A stretch of 64,000 nt of DNA from Entophlyctis helioformis. Its lineage: Eukaryota > Chytridiomycota > Chytridiomycetes > Chytridiales > Chytriomycetaceae. Location of the stretch: assembly GCA_025526915.1 (NCBI GenBank), contig JAHLKH010000140.1, forward strand, positions 1 to 64,000, written 5' to 3'. The notes below the pieces were generated by a model that worked only from the letters and a program-made list of their open reading frames with translations, had not been told where the DNA came from and did no database searches. Below, one piece after another: positions 32,601 to 44,300 of this stretch (position 1 is the first letter of the stretch; each line of letters starts with the position of its first letter). The position numbers and the translations under genes were made by a program.

Positions 32601-34079
32601 CACGGCGGCATGAGCGACGCCGTCTGGCCTGTCCTGGTTGCGCGCTTCGGCCTCGACCACGTGTTTGTCGAGTCGTGTCTCATTGATCTGCTGGTGGGCG
32701 GCACCGTGCGTGTGGCGAGCAACCCCAACGAGGTGGTCACGCCGCCTCCTGGCCGCCAGCTGTCCACGTCCAAGCAGCCCAACCGCATGCTGTTCTCGTG
32801 GATGCTCCGCCAGCGTCCGCCCGCACTTGATGAGGAAACCGAGGCGCTCTCGCGTGACTCGCTGGCTGCGCTCTACGACATGGGCGTGCCGATTCGCCCG
32901 GCCACGTTTGCGCCGGTCGCCTACATGATCTTTGCCACTCGCAAGGTGTCGCCGCGCTTCCTGGACTACATGACGCGCATCGAGCGTGGCCTGCTGCGCA
33001 TGACCTCCTCCAAGCACCTTGCGATGCCAGGCTCGTTCCCGCACGGCTCCAGCGACAGCTACGACCAGCTGTTCAATGTCGCCGAGTGGATGGCCACGTT
33101 CCGAGAGTTTGTGCTCGACGACCCTGCGTGGCTCGCCATCATGCCGGTCGAGACTGCCGCCAGCCACGCCGGCACCAACAGCAACCACAGCGTGACCATG
33201 TCGGCGGCTGGATCGGTTGCAGGCGACGATGACGCCGCTTCGTCCGTCGCGTCCATGGCGTCGCCGTCGGTGCGGTCGTCCATCTCGGTGCCATTTGCTG
33301 CCGCCAACTCGAGCGCTGCCGCCATGTCGACCGCCCCCAACCACCGCACGAGCTTCAGCAACCTGCAGGCTGGCCAGATCGGCATCACGCGCTCGACCAT
33401 CAACGCGTCGTCGTCGTCCATCTTCTCGTCCAAGGGCCTGTTCCAGTCGCTCACCGAGACCGTGCGCATGATGGACCCGCGCGACGGCCAGTGGAAGGAG
33501 CTCCGACGCTTCTACTACGCTCTCAAGGAGCTGGTTGCTCTTGCCGAGCACGTCCAGGAGGCCGCCAGCACCCAGGACTGGGTTCTCAGCAGCAGCGCCA
33601 GCAGCCTTGCCGAGCCCATGCTCCAGATGGACGATGTCGTTGACATGCAGAGCCCTGCCGTCCAATCCGAACAGCTCTCGCAAGCCGAGACGGCAGACCT
33701 CGCCCCTGCGTCGAGCGAGCCCGTGTTTGATGGCGAGGATGTCGATGTCGATGCCGTCCACCGTCCCGACCTTGCCGTCACCACCATCGAGTCGGCCACC
33801 ACGGCCATCCGCCTGACCGCGTCGACGGTCACGGGGCCGTTCCATATCTGGAAAAAGGACGTCGAGAAGGCCCTTGCTGCCGCGGCTGCCGCGTCTGCCG
33901 GACCGCCGCACGACGACCGCATGCGATCCATGTCGGCCGGATCGCCCCATCTTGGCCGATCGTCGCTGCACTATGACGGTCTGGCCGGCGAGCGGCCTGC
34001 CGGATGGACGATCGCTGCCATGGGTGCTGTCAGCTCCACCTCGTCGTGGGTGCGCAGCTGGTTCTCGCACAACAAGTAG
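26700..34079 (+). CDS. Giant F-box protein with about 800-residue periodic repeat
   Basis: Exons 26700-28667, 28763-31536, 31614-31855 and from 31926 join in phase. The first 656 residues are acidic and disordered. Exon 2 is almost entirely a Val/Glu/Thr repeat, then at its end an F-box-like segment: LLPAAVWERIFLHV, LRILPLCCKTFRDVCREPSL. F-box proteins act as substrate adaptors of SCF ubiquitin ligases. The C-terminal 700 residues are helical and repeat-like (LTFELAEALLRQGALLPKFL, ILLRVLRDTEWSIDTVAYIL, ALLKEYFPHDKLVAMVEDAL), perhaps an ARM-like scaffold. Near 32183-32198 the frame changes: either one extra base (THAG then VSFETANDG reads smoothly if a C is dropped) or a 46-nt intron at 32153-32198 that keeps phase (about 2,363 residues). 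The stop at 34077 ends an FSHNK tail. Confidence 0.75.
28826..31250 (+). repeat. Coding tandem repeat, interleaved 66- and 78-bp units
   Basis: Two unit types alternate irregularly: a 22-residue unit (VEITEIETTTATVEE then TVEVEQH) and a 26-residue unit (VETIEQHVEIETTTTT then VEETVEVEQH). Copies are near identical at DNA level, indicating recent expansion or homogenisation. Because unit length is a multiple of three and lacks stops in several frames, very long open frames also exist on the minus strand and in another plus frame; these are by-products. The protein pattern of alternating V/I and E/T with fixed His spacing suggests an extended, beta-prone or amphipathic fibre. Confidence 0.93.
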
Positions 34080-34498
34080 TTCATCCATTCATTCCTCCAC
34101 ACACCACCCTTTCTTCCTTCTTTTTGCCTCTGGGCTCTTACATCCGCGTCGGTCGGACCACTGCCCCAACATACAAGCCCTGCCACCCACTACACGTCAA
34201 TGAAGTTGAATGGTTCCTTTGCATTCTGGCTGTGTACTGGGCGAGCCTGCATGGCGAGCCTGCATGGCAAGCTGCATGCCACATGGAAACGCGGGATCGC
34301 GGCATGGTAGTTTGCTTGTGCAACCGGCTGCTTCGGCCATGGCGTAGTCTGCTATCAATGGCCTGCTGCTTCATGGCCTTTCAGACCGAGACAGCCAAGC
34401 TGTTGGCAGGGATCTTGGCAGGTGCGCATCCATCTGTGCGATGGCGGACACGCCAGTTGCCGTTTGTGCAGCGAAGCCGACTTGGCCACGATCTCGAC
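34080..34498. other. Intergenic gap and likely COP1 promoter
   Basis: About 420 bp between the F-box gene and COP1. It begins with a T/C-rich stretch (34110-34130) typical of a 3' UTR, followed by several short ATG-containing stretches. I see no further gene. Confidence 0.5.
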
Positions 34499-37400
34499 AT
34501 GAACAGCCGCGAGCACGACGGAGCGCCGGACGGGCACAGGGCGGCAGCCACAGCGGCAGCATCCCTGGAAGCACGGACAGCACGGGCAGGCGAGCCCGCC
34601 ACCAACTGGCAAGTCCGGCATGCGTCTGCTGCCAGATGCTTGCCACCACGCCAGGCTGACCGCTGAGTGGGCAACAGCCACATCTGTCTGGACGTCATCC
34701 GGCACGCCTACATGGCAAAGTGCGGCCACAGCTTCTGGTGCGTGCGCCTCGCCTGCTGCCGCTTGCCTCGCCGCTTGCCTCGCCGCTTGCCTCGCTTCTC
34801 GCTGACTTGCGCACATGCCCGCCGCACAGCTTCGAGTGCATCCAGCAGCATCTGGACTCGCACGCTCCCCAATCGAGCAGCTCGCAGGACAGGGACGCTG
34901 CTGTCGACGCCCAGGCCCCCTGCCCCATCTGCAGAACCCCGCTGGACCGCAGCCAGGTCTTTCCAAACTTCATGTGTGCGTCGGTGGCGTGCCCGCTGCA
35001 TGCCGGCTGCATGTGCTGCCCCGACAACGCATGCGCTCTTGGCTGACTCGCGCCGTCCACAATGGCCGCTGCCCCAGTGAACGACCTGCTGTCGAACGTC
35101 GCAGGCAAGGCTGGCCCGGACAGCGCCGCCAGACCCAGCGGCTCTGTGTCGGGACGCAAGACGCTGGTCGTGCCAGGCACCGCGGCGGATCTGCCGGCAG
35201 AGATGAGCATTGCAGACATTGACGCCATTGTGTCGACGCTGCTCGCACACAAGCAGAAGCTCAAGCGCGGCGACCAGGTTGTGGAGCTCAAACTGCTGGA
35301 CGAGTTCCTGCAGCAAACATTGCACGAGAAGCAGTTGATCCAGGAGCAGTTGACTCGGCAGCTGGCGTGTCTGTCGCGCGACATTGACACGGTGCGGCGT
35401 GTGTTTGCGCGCGTCGCTGTCGATGCCGGCGCCAAGGATGCCACTGTGGGCGAGGCCGAGTGCGGTGAGAGCGAGGGCGACCAAGGAGATCTGGACGTTG
35501 GCGTGCCTGTGACGCAAACTGGGCACGGCACAGCTCAAGCAAGCCAAGGCACTGGGTACCAGTCTCGCAATTCGGCAGCAGCAGCAGCCAAAGCAGCAGC
35601 AGCCCAGGTCCCAGAAGCACCCGAGCAGGACGGGCGGCCAGCCAAGAGCATGCGCCATTTGGGCAGCACGTCTGCTGTTGGCGACATGTCCGCACCAACT
35701 GTCTTGTCAACAACGTCAGCTGCAGCTGCTGTAGCAGGCCAGGATGGACCGGCAGTCACTGCAGTCTTTTCGTCTCGAGTAGACAGCACAGAGCCTTTAG
35801 AGAGCCATACCTACACAGATGCCACACTCCACAAACGCACGCATTCGGTGAGCGTTTGCTTGTAGCCGAACCATGGCAAGAAAACGTGGACTGACTCGCA
35901 ATGGCTGGATAGGAAATGGCCTCAGGCCAAGCGACACAACACAACTTGCACAGCCAAGAGCAGAGCAGCTTGGCAGCCAAGATCCAGTCCGCACCGAAAA
36001 AGACGCAAGTCAACATCTCGTCGTTACCTGGCATTGAAAAGGCCGAGGAACGGCTGCCTCTTCTCAAGGCACACATGGCAGACCTGCAAGGATTCTACTT
36101 TGGTAAGCGGCTTGGAAATGGTGAGTTGGAGTCGACAGGTCGACACGCGCGAAACGGACGCCGGCATTTGATTGTTTCTGCCACTGACAACAAGCACCAC
36201 CCGGCTCGGCCACACGCCACAGCCAAGAGTGCAGAAGCAGACGTGAAAGACGCCCATCATCCAGCCACGGACCTTCCCGAGTCTCTTGCCAGATTCTCGT
36301 CGTCGCTTGGCAAGTTTACGCGATACTCACGGTTCCGCACACTGGCCACACTCTTCTACGGCGACAACATGCTGCCGAGCGTGTCGTCGATTGTGTCCTC
36401 GATCGAGTTTGACAAGGACGACGAGTTTTTTGCCACGGCCGGAGTCAGCAAGAAGATCAAGATTTACGAGTACGCGACCGTGGTTGTCGACCCACGAGAG
36501 CTGGCCAGCTCTGCCGGGTTCGTGACCAAGGGACGCAGAGAACCCTATGCGCACAACCGGCCTCGGATACAGCCGCGTTCCCACCGAGCAGCCGCATCAC
36601 AAGGCGTGCAGCAGCAAGTCGAGTCGGCTGTATTGCAGATTTCGTCGCAGATGATGCAGCAGCAACAGCAAACAGGGCATTTTGCGTCACTGGATCGATC
36701 GCTTGTCAGAGCCGCCATGGATGCAGCCATTTATGGTGTGCAACTTGGTGGCATGGGCAGCGGGAGCGGGATACTGAGCAGTATCCTTGGCCGCGGAGGA
36801 GTGTCGCAACACAATTTTGCGAGCTCAATGGCAGGGAATGCGTCAGGGACAGGCTCGGGACGCGGGGCGTCTGCATCGGCTGGTGATCCGTCCATACCGC
36901 GTGCATCCGATCAAGTTGCCGGCGCAGACGCTGACGACGGCGATGTTGGCGATGGAGCGGACGAGCTTGACGAGGATGTGGATCCACGCCTTGAGCATGT
37001 TCCCAAGTTCCCTGTTCGCGAGATGACGACCAAGTCCAAGGTCAGCTGCCTGTCGTTCAATTCGTACGTCAAGTCGTATCTGCTTGCATCAGACTACGAC
37101 GGCATTGTCGGGCTGTGGGACACTGCGACTGGCACGAGCATCACGTTGTTCAAGGAGCACGAGAAGCGTGTGTGGTCGGTTGATTTCAGTCTGGCAGACC
37201 CCATGCGGATTGCAAGTGGCGGCGATGACATGAAGGGTATGCGAGCTGATGATTCACGTCTGGATGCATGGGCGTACGGCGGTGGCTGACTGACTGACTG
37301 GCTGGCTGGCTGGCTGGCTGGTGCGGATACAGTCAAGCTCTGGTCGGTCAATCAGCGACACTCGTTTGCGACGATTGACGCCAAGTCGAACGTGTGCTCG

Positions 37401-38150
37401 GTCAAGTTCCATCCAACCTTCACCAACCACGTCGCGATAGGATCAGCGGACCACCACGCGCACTACTACGATCTTCGCAATCTGAGTGCGCCGGTGCATG
37501 TGTTCAAGGGCCACCGCAAGGCCGTGTCGTATGTCAAGTTCCTCAACAACCATGAAATGGTGACGGCATCAACCGACTGCACCTTGCGGCTCTGGTCGTT
37601 ACGCGATGGCGTGACAGGCACGGCGGGCAAGAGCGGCGTGCTGCCTGGAAACAAGCCAGACATGAGCGGCATTCTGGAGGCAGGCAGCCAGTTTGGATGG
37701 ATCGGCGATGACGCGCTGCAAGGAGGCCAGGATGGCGAGAACAGCAACTGCATCCGATCCTTCTCGGGGCACTCGAACGAGAAGAACTTTGTTGGGCTGG
37801 CGATCAACTGCGACTCTGAGTTTCTGGCGTGTGGCAGCGAGACGAACGAGATGTTTACATACTACCACCAGCTGTCGCGGCCAGTGCTCAAGCACTCGTT
37901 TGGCACCACCATGGATCGCATCACGGTAAGATGCAAGTGCATGCATGGCGTGTGGTGACTGCGCTGACACGTGAACATGCCGCTGCTGCCGCTGTTGTTG
38001 TCTTCGTTGCTGGCGTGTCAGGGCGAGATGCTGCCGCAGACGGACCCGGTGCAGTTTGTGAGCTCGGTGTGCTGGAAGCGCAAGACGGGCAATGTGCTCG
38101 CGGCAGCCAACTCGCAGGGGCAGATCAGGGTGCTGGAGCTTGTCGAATGA
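34499..38150 (+). CDS. COP1: COP1-type RING/coiled-coil/WD40 E3 ubiquitin ligase
   Basis: Exons 34499-34608, 34678-34737, 34830-34975, 35078-35847, 35913-37236, 37333-37925 and 38022-38150 keep phase throughout (1,043 residues). The RING is spread over three exons: CHICLDVIRHAYMAKCGHSF, CFECIQQHL, and CPICRTPLDRSQVFPNF running into LNDLLSNV, which is the COP1 pattern. A coiled coil follows (LAHKQKLKRGDQVVELKLLD, EFLQQTLHEKQLIQEQLTRQ). The WD40 propeller carries COP1 hallmarks: KVSCLSFNSYVKSYLLASDY, then DGIVGLWD, EHEKRVWSVDFSLADP, NVCSVKFHP, GSADHHAHYYDLRN, GHRKAVSYVKF, NEKNFVGLAINC, GSETNEMFTYYHQLS, and AANSQGQIRVLELVE at the end. The first intron appears to be GC/AG (donor gcaagt at 34609). 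In plants and animals COP1 degrades transcription factors, usually in the nucleus; the substrate here is unknown. Confidence 0.93.
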
Positions 38151-38392
38151 ACGAGGGGTGGGCAATAGGGCGAGGGAATACCGGCAAACCGCCGGCAAAT
38201 GGCCCGACATTCATCCAATTACCAAGCGTTTTGGAATTGGATTCGACCCGAGAGGCGACGAATGCAAGCCCACATATCACGTGATTGAAGGTTCGAGTCA
38301 GCAAAGAACATGCGACGACAGGCGGGCGAGGCACATCCAACCAGGGGCTTACCTTGCACCATTGTTTGAACAATGATGTGATAAGTGACCCG
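38151..38392 (-). other. 3' flank of the Fanzor gene with hairpins; possible guide-RNA region
   Basis: Convergent gap between COP1 and the Fanzor stop. It contains a long near-palindrome at 38215-38240 (ccaattaccaa pairing with ttggaattgg, one bulge, small loop), a ccggc/gccgg pair near 38181-38195, and cattgtt-tg-aacaatg at 38360-38375. In TnpB and Fanzor systems the guide RNA is usually encoded at the 3' side of the nuclease gene, so this is the first place to look. The structure could equally be a terminator or incidental. Confidence 0.3.
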
Positions 38393-41300
38393 TTAGGTCG
38401 ATTGGGAGGTGCCCCGATTCAAAGTGTTGGTGGTTGTGCTGGAAGTCAGAGCACGTGGAGTGGCACTTGACTTGCTGGCACGCTGTCTGCGTGTTGGACG
38501 CTGCTGGACGACAGGCGGATCTGGTGCTGGAGGCTGCTGGACGACAGGAGGATCGACTGGCGTGTGCATCAAATAGAGCGGCCGGTGTCCAAAGAGCAGA
38601 TGCCACAGTGCGACCATCCCGATGTTGGTGGCTCCAAGCACATCGCGGTGGTAGACAGTCTTGCATGGTATGCACTCGTAGCGTCGCAGGTTGGTGCGGT
38701 TCTTGTCTGGGATCCGCTGCTTGCACTGCGGGCACATCTGGCTGGTCAGGTTCTCGTTGCAGCGGTAGATCTGTGTGTGTGTCAGTTGGTGCACAGATGG
38801 ATGGATGGATGGATGGACAGCGTGGCATCAGACGCACATAGGCATATCCAGACGACCGCAGATGCCTGATGAGAAACTTCTCAAACACAGCATGCCGGCC
38901 ACCTTGGCCTGTAAAGTCGATGCCAAATGCCCAGACAACGGGAATGTCCTTCTCTGGGTTGCTGACAGGGAGGCCTTGAGACGCAGCTGATGCGCGCTCT
39001 CCAGTCTTCGATCCTGCCAGCTTCATGATGCCCTCAAGAGCGTTTCCGCGAATAGACATGCTGTTGCTGCGCTTGGTGAACCGCTTGGCCTTGACCTTCT
39101 GTGGAATGCCATGCCATGCCATGCCATCCAGTGCAATCAGCATGGCGATCAAGCAGCATGGCGGTCATGTCAATGGGCATCCAGAAACAGAGAAAACGTA
39201 CCCGTGCATTCAGGAATGGCGAGCAGTACGCACGGCAGCGCAGATCCCAAAAGGCTCTCTCGCCTGCTGTGGCGTTTGGATCGGCATGCTTTGCTGTCTT
39301 GAATGCAATGGCCGCCTGGATGTCGGCTGCCTTGGCATATCGATTGTTGAGCCTGGCACAGGAGGCAGTTGCTGTGAGTTGATCAGGTCAAGAGTGCCCG
39401 TGGCAGAGTCATTGCATGCATACCACCGCTGAAGGCTGTGCTCGGCTCGTGCCATGCCAGAGGAGAGCACGTAGTTGGACTCGAGGGTATAGGTGAAGGT
39501 TGCCAGATCGACCAGCATGCTGGACGCGCCATACATGTACCGCTCGCCCCAATCAATGCCGACAATACGCACAAACCGGTAGCCCTTGTTGGTGAACAAC
39601 TTGTTGGCTTTGACAATGTTGAGCAATCGCTGAGAGGCGTAGAAGCTGAGCTTGCCCTGTCATGCCATGACATGAGTGAGGAATGTGCAATGCATGTGCA
39701 CCAAAGCGCGAGGTTGGCATGCAAGTGGCTTACAGGATTGGGCGCTTTTGGCTTGGCGGCTGATGGGTCGGCAGGATCGGCGGCTGTGGATGGCATGTCA
39801 GTCGGTGTGGACAACAAGTGTGCGTCTGGATTGGCACAGCAACTCACATTCGCCATCCAAGTGATCATGCCCATCATGCCCATCGTCATCATCATCATCA
39901 TCATCATCATCAGGCATGCCATCAGCAAGCCACGGCTGCTCGCCTAAAGATGCCATGTTGGAGCATGCAGATCAAGGCGGCAGTCAGAACCAATGTGTGC
40001 ACCAAAGCATTCAAGCACGCCACATACTGCGAGGCGACTCTGGACGGTCTGTGCGATAGTCCAGCGCCAGCTGAAAGATGCTGTATCCATCGGTCTTGAT
40101 GCTGCCCACCGCGGTCGGTTTGCTTGGAATTGCAGGAGGAAGACCATCGATCACGGCGTCTATAAACTCCTGGCGCTCCTTGCCAACCAGACCCTCGTGC
40201 TCAGCCAGTTGCATCGCATCAGCAATGACTGCGTCATTTGCTTGGGCCTGCTCAAACACCTCCTTGTCGGCCTCGTCTGGCGTCTGATAGCGGCCTTTCT
40301 TGGGGCGGAGGCCGGGAAGGAGTATGTTGAGGATACAGAGCTCCTTGCTATTGCTGAACGCCTTCTTGATTGTCGTGTTGGATGACGCGAGGCCCAAGCT
40401 GGCTTTTTGGTAGTCTTGGATAAAAGTGCAGTGTCAGCATCATATCATGTAGACATGGCATAAACAAGTGCGACCTACTGAGTACAGCAAGGAGCTGCAG
40501 TCGCAAGTATGCCAAAGCAGCACTTTGCTTGCCACGGATGCGATCATCACTACTCCCCATCACCGCCCAAAAGAGCGTTGTCTCGGTGATGAGGATGAAT
40601 GGGTCGCGGCTGGCTGCTTGCGGGCACAGCTTGTTTGTCGTGCCAGCAAGCTTGGACAGCTCGTAAAAGATCACGATCTCTGACCGAGACACATCAGGCA
40701 CCAGCGTCTTGAGCTCGTGCAGCTCTTGCGGGACTGTATCAATACCGCTGTCCTCAGTGGCCGAGGAAGAGCTGGATGCCACGTCCTTGGTGGTGGCTGC
40801 CTTCCTGCCCCGTCGCTTCTTGGGCCTGCCGCCCTTGTTGGCTGACGAAGAGGTGGACCGGCCCCGCTTGAGACTTGAGGTGGGAGGAGCAGTGTCCAAA
40901 GTGGCCAGCGGTGTGGCGTCCTCGATCGCCGGTGGTGTAGCGTCCTTGGCAGCCTTCGTAGCAGCAGCCTTGGCGGCCTTGGCAGCCTTGGCGGTCTTGA
41001 AAAGTGCCGCAATCCACACTCTCACGTCCTCAATGGATGCACTGGGCATCATCTTGAGGGCTGCAGTGACGGCCAGCTCAGACTGGCTAGAGATGTAGTG
41101 CCGCGCGAGCATGCCACACACATCCCTGGCCAGATTGCTGTAAATGTCACTCCTTGCATTCGCGCAAAGGCTGCCATCAAGCCTGTAGGGCAAGACAGCC
41201 TCCATAGTGCCCGCATGCACAGCGTCTGCCGTCTGCGCACTTGTGTGCATCAAGGCCGACAGCTCTGCATCTGCCTGCATCACGGCTGACAGGATCGCGT

Positions 41301-44300
41301 CGGCCTGGATTGTCACCGTCTGCTGCGTCGCGTCCATCATGTCGGCATCCATCATGGCTGCTCGCATCGTGTCCATCTGTGCAATGTCCATCATGGCTGC
41401 TTGCCGCGCGTCTTTCTGGAACGTGTCGCTGTGTGCCGTGGCCGCCTGCTGCATTGCATCAATCAGTAGCGTGTCCTTCAGCATTGTGCACGTCTGCATC
41501 ATGTCCATCCGTACCGTGTCATCCTGCAGTTTGGCTGCGTTGGTTTGCAGCACCCTCCGCGTCCAGGTGCGATGGATCGTCATTTGCATGACTGTTACGA
41601 TCCAGGAGTGGATGGCATGCTTTGTTGCTTGTGGCTGCACCATCATGCTGTCCGCCAGGACATAGCCAAGATGGCGCAGCAGCATGTCCACAGCGCCGCC
41701 TCCACCTGATATACTGCTGGTGAGGGCTGTAAGCAGCTCATTTGCTGATGGAACTGCTGCTGCTGGTGGTGGTGGTGGCGGTTGGACGGCTGAAGATGAA
41801 GCGCCGGTGCTGCTGGCTGCTGTCGGCTGATTGTGCACATCATGCTCGTCCTGGATGCATGGGTCGTCAGGCTGCACAGGCAGCTCGTGCTCATCGTGCT
41901 CGTTCTGCTCGTCCTGCTCGTTCTGCTCGTCCTGCTCGTTCTGCTCGTCCTGATCGTCCTGATTGTCGAGGTCGCCATGCATGTTGGGTTGCTTGGCAAT
42001 CTTGGCAGTATCAAAGGCGCAGATCTTGAGAGCCGTGTCACTCTCAAGAGTCACCAAGCTGCCATAGCGAGGGATGTTTGTGTCGCTGCTGTGCGGGCCG
42101 GTGCCGTACATGTGCCAAACAATGATGCCCTGCTTGTGAACGCATCCACCTGACAAGAGCGTCGCGCTCTCGTCCTCATCAAAGTCCTCCGGGTTGACAT
42201 AGTAATACTGCGTCAGCTTGCCTTGGCTTGCCTCCAGGACACAGTACTCCAGAGGCAGAGGCGCGTCTGCATCCAGCTTGACCAGATCCGCGACCATGGC
42301 GCCGATCAAGGCAAGGGCAGCACGCCACAAGCCGGCCGTGAAATAGTAGACTGTGAGGGTGGTGTCGTGGCTGATTGAACTGGGTGTCTGCTCGGCGAGT
42401 GGTGTCTTGGTTTGGGGCCCAAAAAACTTGGTGTTTGCGAGATCGCATGACTGCATCTCCTGCATACCACACAAGTCAGCATCCACAAAGCCAAGCAAAC
42501 AGAGCAGCATGCCGATCAAACCCCATACCGCCATTTTGACAATCTGCTCAGGGCGGCTGTGTGCATTGCCTTTAGGTCTTGGCTGTCCTTTGGGATGGGT
42601 GGCCGCGGCAAGTGTCATGACTGGCATCGCAATCATGCGGCCGAGCTTTGCAAGCTTCTGACGAGTTGCCACTCGACTGCCAGCAACCCATCTGTGGCAT
42701 GACACACGTGTCAGCAAGCACATTCAAGGCACATGACATGCCATATGTCGCGTACGCCTTCTTCTTGCCAACAGTTCCCGCCTTGCGAGCATGCAGGCCT
42801 GACTTCTTCTTGTTCTCTCTGATGATCTCCTGTAGTGTGGCCTTCTCTTTTTTCTTGGCACGCTCCTTTGTGTGTGCAGCCCGCTTGGCTGCCGTGAATT
42901 GGAATGGCGCCTGTGACGGTTGGATGCAGCATCAGGCGGCCATTCCAAGTGCACCAAACACAGCCACGATCGCCAATGGTGCACCAAACTCACCGTTGTC
43001 TCAGTGTCGGCAAGATCGCCAACGGGAAAGGTCTTGGAGCATGCCAGTGCTGCGAAAATGTTGTTGGACAACTGTGGTGGCTTGGGTGGCGGTGGAGGAG
43101 GGCCAACCTGTGGAGTGGGATGGTGAGCAATCGCGCCAAATCATTCCATGCACATGCAGTCAGTGGAAGTCGAGACGCACTGCACTTTGCTCAATGATGG
43201 ACTGCAGCAGAGTGACGGCCTTTTGGCGCTGATTGATGAGTGTCGGCGGTTTGGCGTTTTCTGGATGTGGACCTATGGGGTGCTCCAGGAAATACAGCCA
43301 GGCTGAGGCCTTGTCATGGATAGCAGCAACAATGGATCGCGGTGCAACTCGCGTGGTCATCCTGCCGTGGTACTTGACTTTCTGCGTCTCTGTGTCCAGT
43401 ACTATGCATTCAACACAAATGGATCTGTGAGTGGATGCTGTTGAATCATTTCAATGCAATCAACACCTACTGGGAGTGGATGTATGCCGGTGGGATGCGC
43501 ATGGCGGATTGGCAATCTTGTCCAGCTGCGTCTGCATTCTCATTGCTGCGTTCTGTCCAGAAGCAATGGATCAAGTCAGCCGCATTCAAAATCAGCAAAT
43601 GCACGTGGTGCAAGAGCAACAGCATGCATTCAAGCCATGCAAACATACCAATGCGCGATAGATTGGCTCATCTGCTGGGAGGAGCTCAAAAATGCCATCT
43701 GCTCCAAGAAACTGCTCGCTGGCAATCTGCAGCAGCTGGGCACTCGCTGCTTTGCAGATGGCCGCCAGGATGTCGCGACGCATGACAGCATCGTAGCTGC
43801 TCGCAAGGCGGTTGACTGTGCACCTGATGATGGTGTCGAGTGCCACATGGCAACCCTTCACCTCAATGAAGGCAGCATCCAACCGCCTGCTGCCAACAGT
43901 GCTGCTGACAAGCTGCTCGACCCTGCCACGTGTCAGGTGGACAAGCTGGACGCCGTTCTCAGCCTGCTGCTGCTGCTGCGCAGTATGGCTCAAGCAGCAT
44001 CCATCCATCAAGCACCTGCACAATAACAAGATCGCAGCATCAGAAACAGAAACTCAGTGTCAGTTTTGCCAGAAACGCCACAGATTCCATGCATTCATAC
44101 TTCATTCCAACAGATGGAGTCGTGTTGACATCCATGTGGTTGGTGTGGTCGGCTTGAGGCTCAGATCTGTGCAAGGCATTCAAACGCGTCAATGCCATAT
44201 GTCCATGACATCCTTCAAGAATAAACATACCTCGCGACGATCGGCGCTGTGATTGCACCAGCAGAGGCCCCAACCTCATTCCGGTTGACAAAGACTTCAA

